Below, one piece after another: positions 17,858 through 27,620 of a stretch of 64,000 bases of DNA. The stretch is from positions 62,001 through 126,000 of the forward strand of contig UBTA01000028.1 in the NCBI GenBank assembly GCA_900468065.1, written 5' to 3'. The translations under genes were made by a program, and so were the position numbers. Positions within the stretch are counted from its first letter, which is position 1; each line of letters begins with the position of its first letter. This stretch comes from Hyphomicrobiales bacterium (GTDB lineage: Bacteria > Pseudomonadota > Alphaproteobacteria > Rhizobiales > Rhizobiaceae). The notes beneath the pieces were generated by a model. That model was not told the DNA's origin and did no database searches. It worked only from the letters and a program-made list of their open reading frames with translations.

Positions 17858-18565
17858 ATGGCGCCCTCCCCGGACACCCCAATTTCCCCAGCCGATATCC
17901 ACGAGAATAACGAGCTTGATCGCTCTGCAATCGAACACCTCTCGAAAAGCGGACGACCGCACAAGCTCGTAAATTGCGTCCTCGAGGAAGCCGACCTTTC
18001 ACGCCTGACGCTGGACGGCTGGGTGTTCGAGGCCTGCAACGTCAAGCAGGCCAATTTCACCGGCGCGAAACTGAGCGCCACGATCTGGTCGAGCTGCAAG
18101 GGCGGCCTTGCCGATTTCACCGGCTGCGATCTCTCCGAAAGCAGGATTGAAGGTTGCGACTTCAACAACAGCAATTTCAGAGGCACGACGCTGACAGGCG
18201 CGCACTTTGCCCGCTGCAAGTTGACGGGCGCAAACCTGTCCGAGGCCAAAACCCTCAACCTGACCTTCAACGAAACCCGGCTTGCCGACGCCCGGTTGCC
18301 CGGCATCTCATTTCGAAAGGCCCGCCTGAACGGCCTCGACTTCCAGATGGCCGATCTGAAGAAATGCGATTTCCGCGACGCGATCTTTCAGGATTGCAGC
18401 CTGCGCGACGCCAATCTGGTCGACTGCCGTTTCGAGGGTGCCGACCTTCGCGGCGCCGACCTCGGCGGCATCCGCCTGCTGAACGCCAAACAATTCAAGG
18501 GCGCAACGATCTCGCGCGATCAGGCGGGGCAATTGCTTGCGGAGCTGGGGTTGAAGGTGCGTTAG
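17858..18565 (+). CDS. pentapeptide repeat protein
   Basis: 235 residues; from about residue 40 to 210 nearly every fifth position follows the A(D/N)Lxx/F pattern (for example ADLSR, ANFTG, SNFRG, ANLSE, ADLRG), predicting a right-handed quadrilateral beta-helix. The closing segment FKGATISRDQAGQLLAELGL caps the helix. Length and cap resemble Qnr/McbG-type proteins, which mimic DNA and protect gyrase, but many pentapeptide proteins have unknown roles, so no function is claimed. It lies beyond the fds hairpin and converges, stop to stop with an 11-nt gap, on the nucleotidyltransferase gene. Confidence 0.85.
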   Translation: MAPSPDTPISPADIHENNELDRSAIEHLSKSGRPHKLVNCVLEEADLSRLTLDGWVFEACNVKQANFTGAKLSATIWSSCKGGLADFTGCDLSESRIEGCDFNNSNFRGTTLTGAHFARCKLTGANLSEAKTLNLTFNETRLADARLPGISFRKARLNGLDFQMADLKKCDFRDAIFQDCSLRDANLVDCRFEGADLRGADLGGIRLLNAKQFKGATISRDQAGQLLAELGLKVR

Positions 18566-18576
18566 GTGAGCCGCCC

Positions 18577-19182
18577 CTAAAGCAACCCGATCCACTCATG
18601 CCCCGGATGCACCAGCTTAAGGCTGGCCTTCAACCAAGCCCGTTCCGATACCGCCAGCTTGGGTAACGCATTTTCGAAATCGATCTCGTCCTTGGCCCGC
18701 TGATATCTGGCCTTGAACAGAAGGATTGGGGCTGGCGCCAGATAGGGAATTCCGCCCGGAGTTGAGCGAACGAATTCATGGCGGGCTCCACGGATGTTCG
18801 GATCGCGTTTGCAAACCCATGTCTGCGGTGTCCCCGGCTCGATCATCATATCCACCCGCCAGCGGCGTTCGATGCTGTCCAGGCACCAGATTTGCACAAT
18901 ATCGGCCGGCGGCAATGCGTCTTGCGGCAGAGGCGTGACCACCCCGCTCCCAGCAGTGTAAAAATCGAGCCCTTGGAGGGCCTCGCGAAAAATCCCGACG
19001 TCCTCGCGCAACACAGTGAACTCAAGGTCGTCGTGATCGCGGGTCTGACGGCCGTACCACAGGTCGAGCGCCCAGCCACCGACAACGCACCATGGCGCCG
19101 AAACGCCTGCCAGGCGATTGGTCAGTTCCAGCGGATGCCAGGCGCTCCAGGCGTCATGGTCCGGTATTCCCGTTACATTCAT
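18577..19182 (-). CDS. nucleotidyltransferase related to aminoglycoside adenylyltransferases
   Basis: 201 residues. VVGGWALDLWYGRQTRDHDDLEF has the GG...(about 13)...DxD/DD pattern of the polymerase-beta nucleotidyltransferase fold and closely follows the ANT(2'')-type layout GGWAxDxxxGRxTRxHDD. A further RWRVDMMIE strand supplies the third acidic residue. Such enzymes add AMP to small hydroxyl substrates; chromosomal members often have no known substrate, and resistance should not be assumed. The ribosome site is weak. Its promoter region is shared with the two-component genes on the other strand. Confidence 0.75.
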   Translation of the reverse strand: MNVTGIPDHDAWSAWHPLELTNRLAGVSAPWCVVGGWALDLWYGRQTRDHDDLEFTVLREDVGIFREALQGLDFYTAGSGVVTPLPQDALPPADIVQIWCLDSIERRWRVDMMIEPGTPQTWVCKRDPNIRGARHEFVRSTPGGIPYLAPAPILLFKARYQRAKDEIDFENALPKLAVSERAWLKASLKLVHPGHEWIGLL

Positions 19183-19270
19183 CGAAACGCCCTACCATTA
19201 CCTTCGATCCGGCATCTAGCAGAGTTGAAACAGGTAATAAACCAGCGGGTCTGCCGCAATCAATCGGGCC

Positions 19271-19326
19271 GTTTCGCGAAAGAAACGCGAAACCGCTTTG
19301 TGCCCGCTCCTCAGCCTTGCTATGGT
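19271..19326 (+). promoter_or_regulatory. promoter of the two-component operon with a perfect dyad just upstream
   Basis: TTGTGC (19298-19303) and TATGGT (19321-19326) are 17 bp apart, placing the start of transcription near 19333, about 20 nt before the response regulator TTG. GTTTCGCG (19271-19278) and CGCGAAAC (19286-19293) form a perfect 8-bp inverted repeat with a 7-bp spacer immediately upstream of -35. The binding protein is unknown. Confidence 0.5.
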
Positions 19327-19353
19327 CGGCCTCGTCAAAAGAGGGAGAGACTT

Positions 19354-20737
19354 TTGCAGGGAGAGGCAGCGCGAAAAACGTCCGTGCCGGAGCGCGATCC
19401 GGAGTTCGGTCCGTGGCTGGCGCAGGCGTCCATCCTGATCGTCGATGACGAGCCGGGCATGCGCAATTTCCTTGTCCGCACGCTTGGCCCCCGCTGCAAG
19501 CGGATCGAGGAAGCGGCCGATACCGACGAGGCCTCGCGCAAGCTCGATGCGCATCATTTCGACGTGGTGATCCTCGACAATATCATGCCCGGCAAGAACG
19601 GCGTCGACTGGCTGGCCGAGCAGCGCGCCATCGGTTTCTTCGCCGAGGCGATCCTGATCACCGCCTTTGCCGACCTTGAAACCGCGATCCAGGCCCTGCG
19701 CGCCGGCGCCGTCGATTTTGTCCTGAAACCCTTCCGCTCCAACCAGATCCTCAATTCCGTCGCCCGTTGCCTCGACCGCATGCGGCTGCAGCGCGAAAAT
19801 TTCGTGCTGCGCTACGAACTGAAGGCAACATCCGATCATATCCTGCTGCGCGACCGGCTGATCGGGGCCTCACGGGTCATCGGAGATGTCCGCGATACCA
19901 TCGCGCGGGTGGCACCGCTGCCGACCTCCGTGCTTTTGACCGGCGAATCCGGTACTGGCAAGGAAGTCGCGGCCCGTTCGCTGCACACATTGTCCGACCG
20001 GGTGGACAAGCCGTTCGTGCCCGTCAATTGCGCCGCCATCCCGGCCGATATGATCGAGACCGAACTGTTCGGCCATATCAAGGGCGCCTTTACCGGTGCC
20101 GAAAACAACCGTGAAGGCCTGTTCACCCATGCGCAGGGCGGCACGCTGTTTCTCGACGAGATCGGCGAAATGCCGCTCGCCACCCAGAGCAAGCTGCTGC
20201 GCGTCATCGAAGACCGCCGCGTCCGCCCTGTCGGTTCCGAGCGCGAGGTGCCGGTCGATCTGCGCTTCGTGTTCGCCACCAATGCCGACTTGCAGAAGGA
20301 GGTTGAGAAAGGCCGTTTTCGCGCCGATCTGTTTTACCGGATCAACGTGATGCAACTCCATCTGCCGCCGCTCCGCGACCGGGGCAATGATGTGCAGGAA
20401 CTGGCTGACCTGTTCATGCAGAAACTGTCGCAGCAGCTGGGCATGCCGCAGGTACCGATCGATGTGCCCGTGCGCGCGGCACTAACGCGCTACGCCTGGC
20501 CCGGCAACGTCCGGGAGCTGCGAAACCTCATCGAGCGCTCGCTGATCCTCGGCAAATTCCCCGACGATTTCCGCGGTGGCCGCAACCAGGAGGCCGAGCT
20601 GGCCGGAGAAACGCTGGATGACGTAGAACGGCGGCATATTCTGGCCGTTCTGGAGGAAGCCGGCGGTAATCGCGATCAAGCGGCGCGCCGTCTGGGCATT
20701 TCGCGCAAGACAATCGACCGCAAATGCGCCGTCTGGA

Positions 20738-20745
<8 letters not shown>
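19354..20745 (+). CDS. NtrC/DctD-type response regulator, sigma54 activator
   Basis: 463 residues from TTG 19354, chosen because GAGGGAGAG lies just upstream and only about 25 residues precede the receiver domain; the frame is open for long upstream but that part is antisense to the nucleotidyltransferase. Receiver domain with phosphoacceptor Asp75 (VVILDNIMPG), AAA+ domain with Walker A GESGTGKE (197-204), the sigma54-contact motif GAFTGA (244-249), and a C-terminal Fis-type helix-turn-helix (GNRDQAARRLGISRKTIDRK). It overlaps the kinase gene by 8 nt. Its likely target is the sigma54 promoter at 22833. Confidence 0.92.
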
Positions 20746-22741
<1,996 letters not shown>

Positions 22742-22744
22742 ACC

Positions 22745-22780
22745 GGACAAAATGTCCGCCAGTTCCCGGACATTTTGTCC
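22745..22780 (+). promoter_or_regulatory. twin dyad activator sites (GGACA-N3-TGTCC) upstream of the sigma54 promoter
   Basis: GGACAAAATGTCC (22745-22757) and GGACATTTTGTCC (22768-22780) are each dyads and are exact reverse complements of each other, with centres 23 bp apart, about two helical turns. They begin 4 bp after the kinase stop codon and lie 53-88 bp upstream of the -24 element, the usual place for enhancer sites of NtrC-type activators. Binding by the response regulator encoded at 19354 is inferred. Confidence 0.7.
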
Positions 22781-22832
22781 AATTCCTGCAACTCCTCCTG
22801 CATAACCCATTGAAATCTTGAATGGCTCGATT

Positions 22833-22848
22833 TGGCACGCCGATTGCT
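22833..22848 (+). promoter_or_regulatory. sigma54 (RpoN) promoter of the OFA transporter gene
   Basis: TGGCACG-N4-TTGCT matches the -24/-12 consensus TGGCACG-N4-TTGCW at every position. Transcription would start near 22858, about 125 nt before the ATG at 22983. Confidence 0.88.
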
Positions 22849-22982
22849 CCTGTGATGGGACGGACGGCAGAGGAGGCACCACGCGTTGAGGAGCGGGTGG
22901 TGCAAGACACTCTTCAGCCACCCCGGACATGACATTCACTGGGAACGCCCGACGGGACATGGGCGGATGGAGGAGATACACA

Positions 22983-24635
22983 ATGGCAGCCACAACGGAC
23001 ACCTATGTCGGCGGAGGCTCGGTCGGCCTTCTCGATCGCGAACGCATCATCGCCAAACCTGGCTTCAACCGCTGGCTCGTACCGCCAGCGGCGCTCGCCA
23101 TCCATCTCTGTATCGGCATGGCCTATGGCTTCAGCGTCTTCTGGCTGCCGCTGTCCAAGGCGCTCGGCACCACGCCCGATACCTGCGCCACCATGAACCT
23201 CGCATCCGCCCTGTTCACCACCAGCTGCAACTGGCGTGTCGCCGATCTCGGCTGGATCTATACGCTATTCTTCGTACTGCTCGGCTGCTCGGCCGCCATC
23301 TGGGGCGGCTGGCTGGAACGCGCCGGCCCGCGCAAGGCCGGTTTCGTCTCAGCCTGCTGCTGGTGCGGCGGCATTCTCGTCGCCGCTCTCGGCGTCTACA
23401 CCCATCAGCTCTGGCTGATGTGGCTCGGCGCCGGTGTTATCGGCGGTATCGGCCTCGGGCTCGGCTATATCTCGCCGGTTTCCACCCTGATCAAATGGTT
23501 CCCCGACCGGCGCGGCATGGCGACCGGCATGGCCATCATGGGCTTTGGCGGCGGCGCCATGATCGGCGCCCCGCTCGCCAACCTGCTGATGACCTATTTC
23601 CGCACCGACGTTTCGGCCGGCGTCTGGCAGACCTTCGTCGTCATGGCCGTGATCTACTTCGTCTTCATGATGGGCGGTGCCTTCGGTTATCGCATCCCGC
23701 CGGCCGGCTGGCGTCCGGAAGGCTGGGCGGCCCCCGCCTCCAAGAGCACGATGATCACCACCAAGCATGTGCACCTGCGCGACGCCCACAAGACCAAGCA
23801 GTTCTGGCTGATCTGGGCCGTGCTCTGCCTCAACGTCTCGGCCGGCATCGGCGTCATCGGCATGGCTTCGCCGATGCTGCAGGAGATTTTCGCAGGCTCG
23901 CTGATCGGCCTGCCCGGTGTCGCCTTCGCCGATCTCGACACGACGCAGAAGGCCTCGATCGCGGCAATCGCGGCGGGCTTTACCGGGCTTCTCTCGCTGT
24001 TCAACATCGGCGGCCGCTTCTTCTGGGCCTCGCTGTCCGACAAGATCGGCCGCAAGAACACTTACTTCTGCTTCTTCGTTCTCGGCATCGCACTCTATGC
24101 GCTCGCCCCGACCCTCGCCGGTCTCGGCAACAAGGCGCTGTTCGTGCTGGCCTTCGGCATCATCTTGTCGATGTATGGCGGTGGTTTCGCGACCATCCCT
24201 GCCTATCTCGCCGATATCTTCGGCACCCAGTTCGTCGGCGCCATCCATGGGCGTCTGCTGACGGCCTGGGCAACGGCCGGCATCGTCGGCCCGGTCGTGG
24301 TCAACTATATCCGCGAGGCGCAGATTTCGGCTGGTGTCGCGCCTGGTCCCGAACTCTACACCGGTACGATGTACATCCTCGCCGGCATGCTCGCACTGGG
24401 TCTGATCGCCAACGCACTGATCAAGCCACTATCCGACAAATGGTTCATGAAGGACGAGGAAGTGGCAGCCCTGCAGGCCAAATCTGCCGCGGCAAACACT
24501 GGCCCGACCGGCTCCTTCGGTATCGGCACCGGCGGCTTCGACGGCAAGGCGCTGATCGCCTGGGCCATCGTCGGCATCCCGCTGCTCTGGGGCGTCTGGG
24601 TGACGCTGAGGGCCAGCATGGTGCTGTTCGGGTAA
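22983..24635 (+). CDS. OFA-family (oxalate/formate type) MFS transporter
   Basis: 550 residues from the ATG at 22983, which has GGAGGAG 8 nt upstream; an ATG at 22929 lacks one. Twelve or more hydrophobic spans, the loop WFPDRRGMATGMAIMGFGGGAMIGAP and an unusually long central loop and C-terminus match the oxalate/formate antiporter family of the major facilitator superfamily. Members import or exchange small carboxylates such as oxalate, formate, lactate or pyruvate; the substrate here is not proven. A sigma54 promoter and twin activator sites precede it, and the cognate two-component genes lie directly upstream. Confidence 0.85.
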   Translation: MAATTDTYVGGGSVGLLDRERIIAKPGFNRWLVPPAALAIHLCIGMAYGFSVFWLPLSKALGTTPDTCATMNLASALFTTSCNWRVADLGWIYTLFFVLLGCSAAIWGGWLERAGPRKAGFVSACCWCGGILVAALGVYTHQLWLMWLGAGVIGGIGLGLGYISPVSTLIKWFPDRRGMATGMAIMGFGGGAMIGAPLANLLMTYFRTDVSAGVWQTFVVMAVIYFVFMMGGAFGYRIPPAGWRPEGWAAPASKSTMITTKHVHLRDAHKTKQFWLIWAVLCLNVSAGIGVIGMASPMLQEIFAGSLIGLPGVAFADLDTTQKASIAAIAAGFTGLLSLFNIGGRFFWASLSDKIGRKNTYFCFFVLGIALYALAPTLAGLGNKALFVLAFGIILSMYGGGFATIPAYLADIFGTQFVGAIHGRLLTAWATAGIVGPVVVNYIREAQISAGVAPGPELYTGTMYILAGMLALGLIANALIKPLSDKWFMKDEEVAALQAKSAAANTGPTGSFGIGTGGFDGKALIAWAIVGIPLLWGVWVTLRASMVLFG

Positions 24636-24666
24636 AAGGGGCGCGCGGCAGCTTCCTGCTACCGCA

Positions 24667-24720
24667 GCCCCTCATCCCCCCTTCCGGCCACCTTTTCCCC
24701 GTGTTGACGGGGAGAAGATG
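24667..24720 (+). repeat. palindromic intergenic element (repeat locus 3, single module)
   Basis: CCCCTCATCCCCCCTTCCGGCCACC followed by CTTTTCCCCGTGTTGACGGGGAGAAG; this is one half of the module pair seen at loci 2, 4, 5 and 7. It lies between the OFA transporter and the methyltransferase. Confidence 0.7.
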
Positions 24721-24766
24721 TTCGTTCAAGCCATTGGCCAATCGTCAACCGGAAGCCCTATCAGCC

Positions 24767-25420
24767 GTGAAAACCGATCCCGATACCTTTATCCGCGCAA
24801 ACACGGGCATCATGGCTCCGCCGCATGTGCCGGAAATCCGGCTGTACTTAGCCACCGAGGCCCATGATCTTTGGCTAAAGACGGAGGAAGAGCTGGAGAA
24901 GATCGGCTTGCCTCCGCCTTTCTGGGCTTTTGCCTGGGCAGGCGGACAGGGGCTGGCGCGGCATATTCTCGATCATCCGGGACTGGTGGCGGGCAAGCGG
25001 GTGATCGATTTCGCTTCGGGGTCCGGTCTGGTGGCGATCGCGGCGATGAAGGCGGGGGCGGCATCCGTTGCCGCCATAGACATCGATCCCTGGACCGAAA
25101 CGGCTATCCGGCTGAATTCAACGCTGAATGATGTCGCAGTCTCGTCCTCGGCGTCGGATATTATCGGCACTGGGCGGAATGCGGATGTCTACCTTGCCGG
25201 CGACGTCTTTTATGACAAGTCGTTTGCTGACCGGATCGTTCCGTGGCTGAACATGCTGGCCGAAGACGGTGCCGATGTTCTCGTCGGCGATCCCGGCCGG
25301 GCCTATTGCCCGCGTGACCGGATGGAGATGCTGGCGACCTACCAGGTGCCGGTGACCCGGGCGCTGGAGGACAGCGAGGTCAAGAAGACTACGGTCTGGC
25401 GGTTTCGGACTACAGGTTGA
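24767..25420 (+). CDS. class I SAM methyltransferase, ETFB lysine methyltransferase-like
   Basis: 217 residues from GTG 24767. Motif I VIDFASGSGLVAIAA binds SAM, AAIDIDPW is the acidic loop, and LAGDVFYDKS matches the catalytic-loop pattern of the human METTL20/ETFBKMT group. The N-terminal run PPPFWAFAWAGGQGLARHIL is typical of the alphaproteobacterial members, one of which, from Agrobacterium, is known to methylate lysines in electron transfer flavoprotein beta and ribosomal L7/L12. Assignment is from motif recall. It is not fused to the transporter upstream, although the reading frame happens to be open through that region. Confidence 0.8.
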   Translation: MKTDPDTFIRANTGIMAPPHVPEIRLYLATEAHDLWLKTEEELEKIGLPPPFWAFAWAGGQGLARHILDHPGLVAGKRVIDFASGSGLVAIAAMKAGAASVAAIDIDPWTETAIRLNSTLNDVAVSSSASDIIGTGRNADVYLAGDVFYDKSFADRIVPWLNMLAEDGADVLVGDPGRAYCPRDRMEMLATYQVPVTRALEDSEVKKTTVWRFRTTG

Positions 25421-25480
25421 TTGAGGGCTACAGCGGCGTGGACGCCAGCGTCGATCGTGAGCGTGGCGCAACGCAGATGG

Positions 25481-25840
25481 TCAGCTATCCGCCGCTTCGC
25501 GTGCCTGCGCGACATAGTCCGCGACGCATTTTGTCTCGATATCCTGCACGGTCTCCAGTTTGATGTGGCGCCGGTACTTGCCGTCACCGGACAGGAAGCC
25601 ATGGGGGTCGGTAAGGGATGCGCCCTGGCTGAATTCCAGCGTTACATGGGCCTTATAAGGAAAGACGCCGCAAAAGCTTTGGCCCGATGAGAACAGCAAT
25701 CCACCATATTTTATCTCTTCGGTGATGGATGGACCGGCGGCAAGAACGATGTCGCGGACGCGTGTGACAATCGGAAAGAGATCGCCGCGATGCCCGCTTA
25801 CCTCCTGCAGGAAGGCTTCCACTTTATTACTTTTGTTCAT
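25481..25840 (-). CDS. DUF1801 (YdhG-like) small protein
   Basis: 119 residues. The pattern IVTRVRDIVLAAGPSITEEIKYGGLLF followed by CGVFPYKAHVTLEFSQGASL resembles DUF1801/YdhG-like proteins of alpha/beta fold, a family of unknown function in bacteria (some members are called iron chaperone-like). It converges on the methyltransferase gene. No partner gene is evident. Confidence 0.65.
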   Translation of the reverse strand: MNKSNKVEAFLQEVSGHRGDLFPIVTRVRDIVLAAGPSITEEIKYGGLLFSSGQSFCGVFPYKAHVTLEFSQGASLTDPHGFLSGDGKYRRHIKLETVQDIETKCVADYVAQAREAADS

Positions 25841-25900
25841 GCCGCAATTGTCCCGATGATAGCCGATGTGAAGCTGGGGTTGCCGGTCAGGAGCCCGATG

Positions 25901-26521
25901 TCACCGGCGGATGACGCAGACGCCGGATTCCCAGGAGCAGGCACGGCTGGCGGTCGACGGGGTCACGCGGATGATCTTCGGTCGCGATGGGCGGTAACCC
26001 TGATCGATGTCGGTGGCGTAATAGCCGTAGCCGTTGCGCTCCGAGCTGAAATAGGTGCCGTTGCCCGGGTCGGTCCAGGCCGACAGCCCGCCGAAATAGG
26101 TACCGCCATTGGCATGTGACGGGAAGCCGTCACCGCCATAGGACTGGTCCCAGCCATTGTCACGCTGTCCACGGTATTGACGCACGACGATGCCGCGATC
26201 GGACCGGCGGTCGCGGTCGTACCGATGTCCGGTGCGGTGCTGATAATATTGGCGGCGGCCCATGCGGCCGGCGAGGCTGTTGCGCCCGCGGCGGCGGTCA
26301 TCACGATACCAGTGACCAGCATTGATGCCAGAGACCGTTTCGCTGCGGTCGCGGCGCTGATGGTGCGGACGCTGATAGGTGGAACGCTCGAAATGGGTAC
26401 GGCGAAACTGGTGACGCTCGCCACTGCGATCACGCGCTTCGGCGAAACTGGCGAACGAGAGCATCAGGGCCAGCGCCGCGATCAAGACTTTCGTCGCATT
26501 CTGTATGCTCATTGGACGCAT
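25901..26521 (-). CDS. secreted Arg/Tyr-rich basic protein of unknown function
   Basis: 206 residues. A signal peptide (about residues 9-29, ending SFAEA) is followed by about 90 residues crowded with Arg, His, Tyr, Gln and Asp and almost no hydrophobic clusters (RRDRSE, DRDRRSDRG), then a Gly/Tyr-rich section (GGTYFGGLSAWTDPGNGTYF) and a C-terminal pair of cysteines (RACSWESGVCVIRR) that could form a disulfide in the periplasm. No known family was recognised. A GGAGGG site lies 9 nt before the ATG. It is divergent from sdhC across a 304-bp gap. Confidence 0.65.
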   Translation of the reverse strand: MRPMSIQNATKVLIAALALMLSFASFAEARDRSGERHQFRRTHFERSTYQRPHHQRRDRSETVSGINAGHWYRDDRRRGRNSLAGRMGRRQYYQHRTGHRYDRDRRSDRGIVVRQYRGQRDNGWDQSYGGDGFPSHANGGTYFGGLSAWTDPGNGTYFSSERNGYGYYATDIDQGYRPSRPKIIRVTPSTASRACSWESGVCVIRR

Positions 26522-26687
26522 TTCGTGCGGCCCTCCGGATGATTCTTAACAAATCCTTAACGGACAATGTGGGGCAGATGCCGGGAAAAGTCACGGATTG
26601 CGTTGAATTTTCACGCCTTATCGTTAACGCAGCGGGCGAATCGCATCCGTCAAGCCGCGATATTTTCGTCTAATCGATTAAATTGAT

Positions 26688-26731
26688 TTTGCAGTGCAAA
26701 CACACTTGTCGTTAATCAATATGGTGATTAA
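26688..26731 (+). promoter_or_regulatory. two dyad elements upstream of sdhC
   Basis: TTTGCA-G-TGCAAA (26688-26700) and TTAATCA-N6-TGATTAA (26712-26731) are perfect dyads 95-138 bp before sdhC, in the AT-rich middle of the 304-bp gap between the secreted-protein gene and sdhC. They could be operators for either gene. No clear -35/-10 pair was assigned, and nothing else was recognised in this gap. Confidence 0.4.
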
Positions 26732-26825
26732 ACGTCGGCTGACTGAATTGCGCACAATCAGGTGCAATACCGGATGAAAATAGTCCAGTTTTTGGGCATC
26801 TTTCCGGGTCTTCCGTGAGGTTCAG

Positions 26826-27218
26826 ATGACGAATGTCACCAAAAGCCGGCCGTTGTCGCCGCATCTACAAATCTATAAGCCGATTCCCACGATGGTCATG
26901 TCCATTGTGCACCGCATCACCGGTTGCGCTTTGTACTTCGGCACCGTCCTCGTCGCCTGGTGGCTGATCGCCGCCGCCAGCGGACCGGAATACTATGATT
27001 GGGCCATGTGGGCCTTCGGCACGATCATTGGCCAGCTCATTCTGTTTGGTTATACCTGGGCGCTGGTGCATCATCTGTTCGGTGGTCTCAGACACTTCGT
27101 CTGGGATCTGGGTTACGGCTATGAAAAGCATTTTGCGACCAAGCTCGCCATTGCCAATCTGATCGGTTCGGTCGCCGTGACCGTATTGATCTGGATCGTC
27201 GGCTACGTGGTTCGCTGA
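26826..27218 (+). CDS. sdhC: succinate dehydrogenase cytochrome b556 subunit SdhC
   Basis: 130 residues, three membrane spans. The family signature RPLSPHLQIYK at the N-terminus, SIVHRITG, and the heme-ligand region HHLFGGLRHFVWD are all present. It anchors complex II in the inner membrane and takes part in ubiquinone reduction with SdhD. It is the first gene of sdhCDAB, 15 nt before sdhD. Confidence 0.95.
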   Translation: MTNVTKSRPLSPHLQIYKPIPTMVMSIVHRITGCALYFGTVLVAWWLIAAASGPEYYDWAMWAFGTIIGQLILFGYTWALVHHLFGGLRHFVWDLGYGYEKHFATKLAIANLIGSVAVTVLIWIVGYVVR

Positions 27219-27233
27219 GAGGACAAGAATTCC

Positions 27234-27614
27234 ATGGATATGCGTACTCCCCTCGGCAAGGTTCGCGGCCTCGGTTCGGCCAAGGAAGGCACCGATCATT
27301 TCTGGCGCCAGCGGCTGACGGCCGTTGCCAACGTGCCGCTGATCATCTTCTTCGTGCTGTTCCTGATCAAATATGCAGGCGCCCCTTACGCCGAGGTCGT
27401 CGTTGCCTTGTCGAACCCCTTCGTGGCCGTGGTCATGGGGCTGGTGGTGATCTCCGGCCTGATCCATATGAAGCTCGGCATGCAGGTCGTCATCGAGGAC
27501 TATGTCCACAACGAAGGCGCCAAGGTCGTCCTCGTCATGCTCAATACGTTTTTTGCGATCGCAGTTGGCGGGCTCTGTCTTTTCGCCATCCTGAAGATCG
27601 CGTTTGCAGGGTAA
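27234..27614 (+). CDS. sdhD: succinate dehydrogenase membrane anchor SdhD
   Basis: 126 residues with three hydrophobic spans and the motif [18 protein letters not shown], which supplies the second heme ligand and quinone-site residues. AGAGGAC precedes the ATG; a second ATG two codons on is possible. It lies between sdhC and sdhA with gaps of 15 and 6 nt, as in a typical sdh operon. Confidence 0.94.
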   Translation: MDMRTPLGKVRGLGSAKEGTDHFWRQRLTAVANVPLIIFFVLFLIKYAGAPYAEVVVALSNPFVAVVMGLVVISGLIHMKLGMQVVIEDYVHNEGAKVVLVMLNTFFAIAVGGLCLFAILKIAFAG

Positions 27615-27620
27615 TTCAAA

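Noticed and set aside
18778-19353. 190-residue N-terminal extension of the response regulator
   Set aside because: It is antisense to the nucleotidyltransferase gene and crosses its promoter; a ribosome site at TTG 19354 gives a normal-size regulator.
22886-25420. 844-codon frame that seems to fuse a large protein to the methyltransferase
   Set aside because: The first two thirds run out of frame through the OFA transporter gene and the repeat; only the part from GTG 24767 has methyltransferase motifs.
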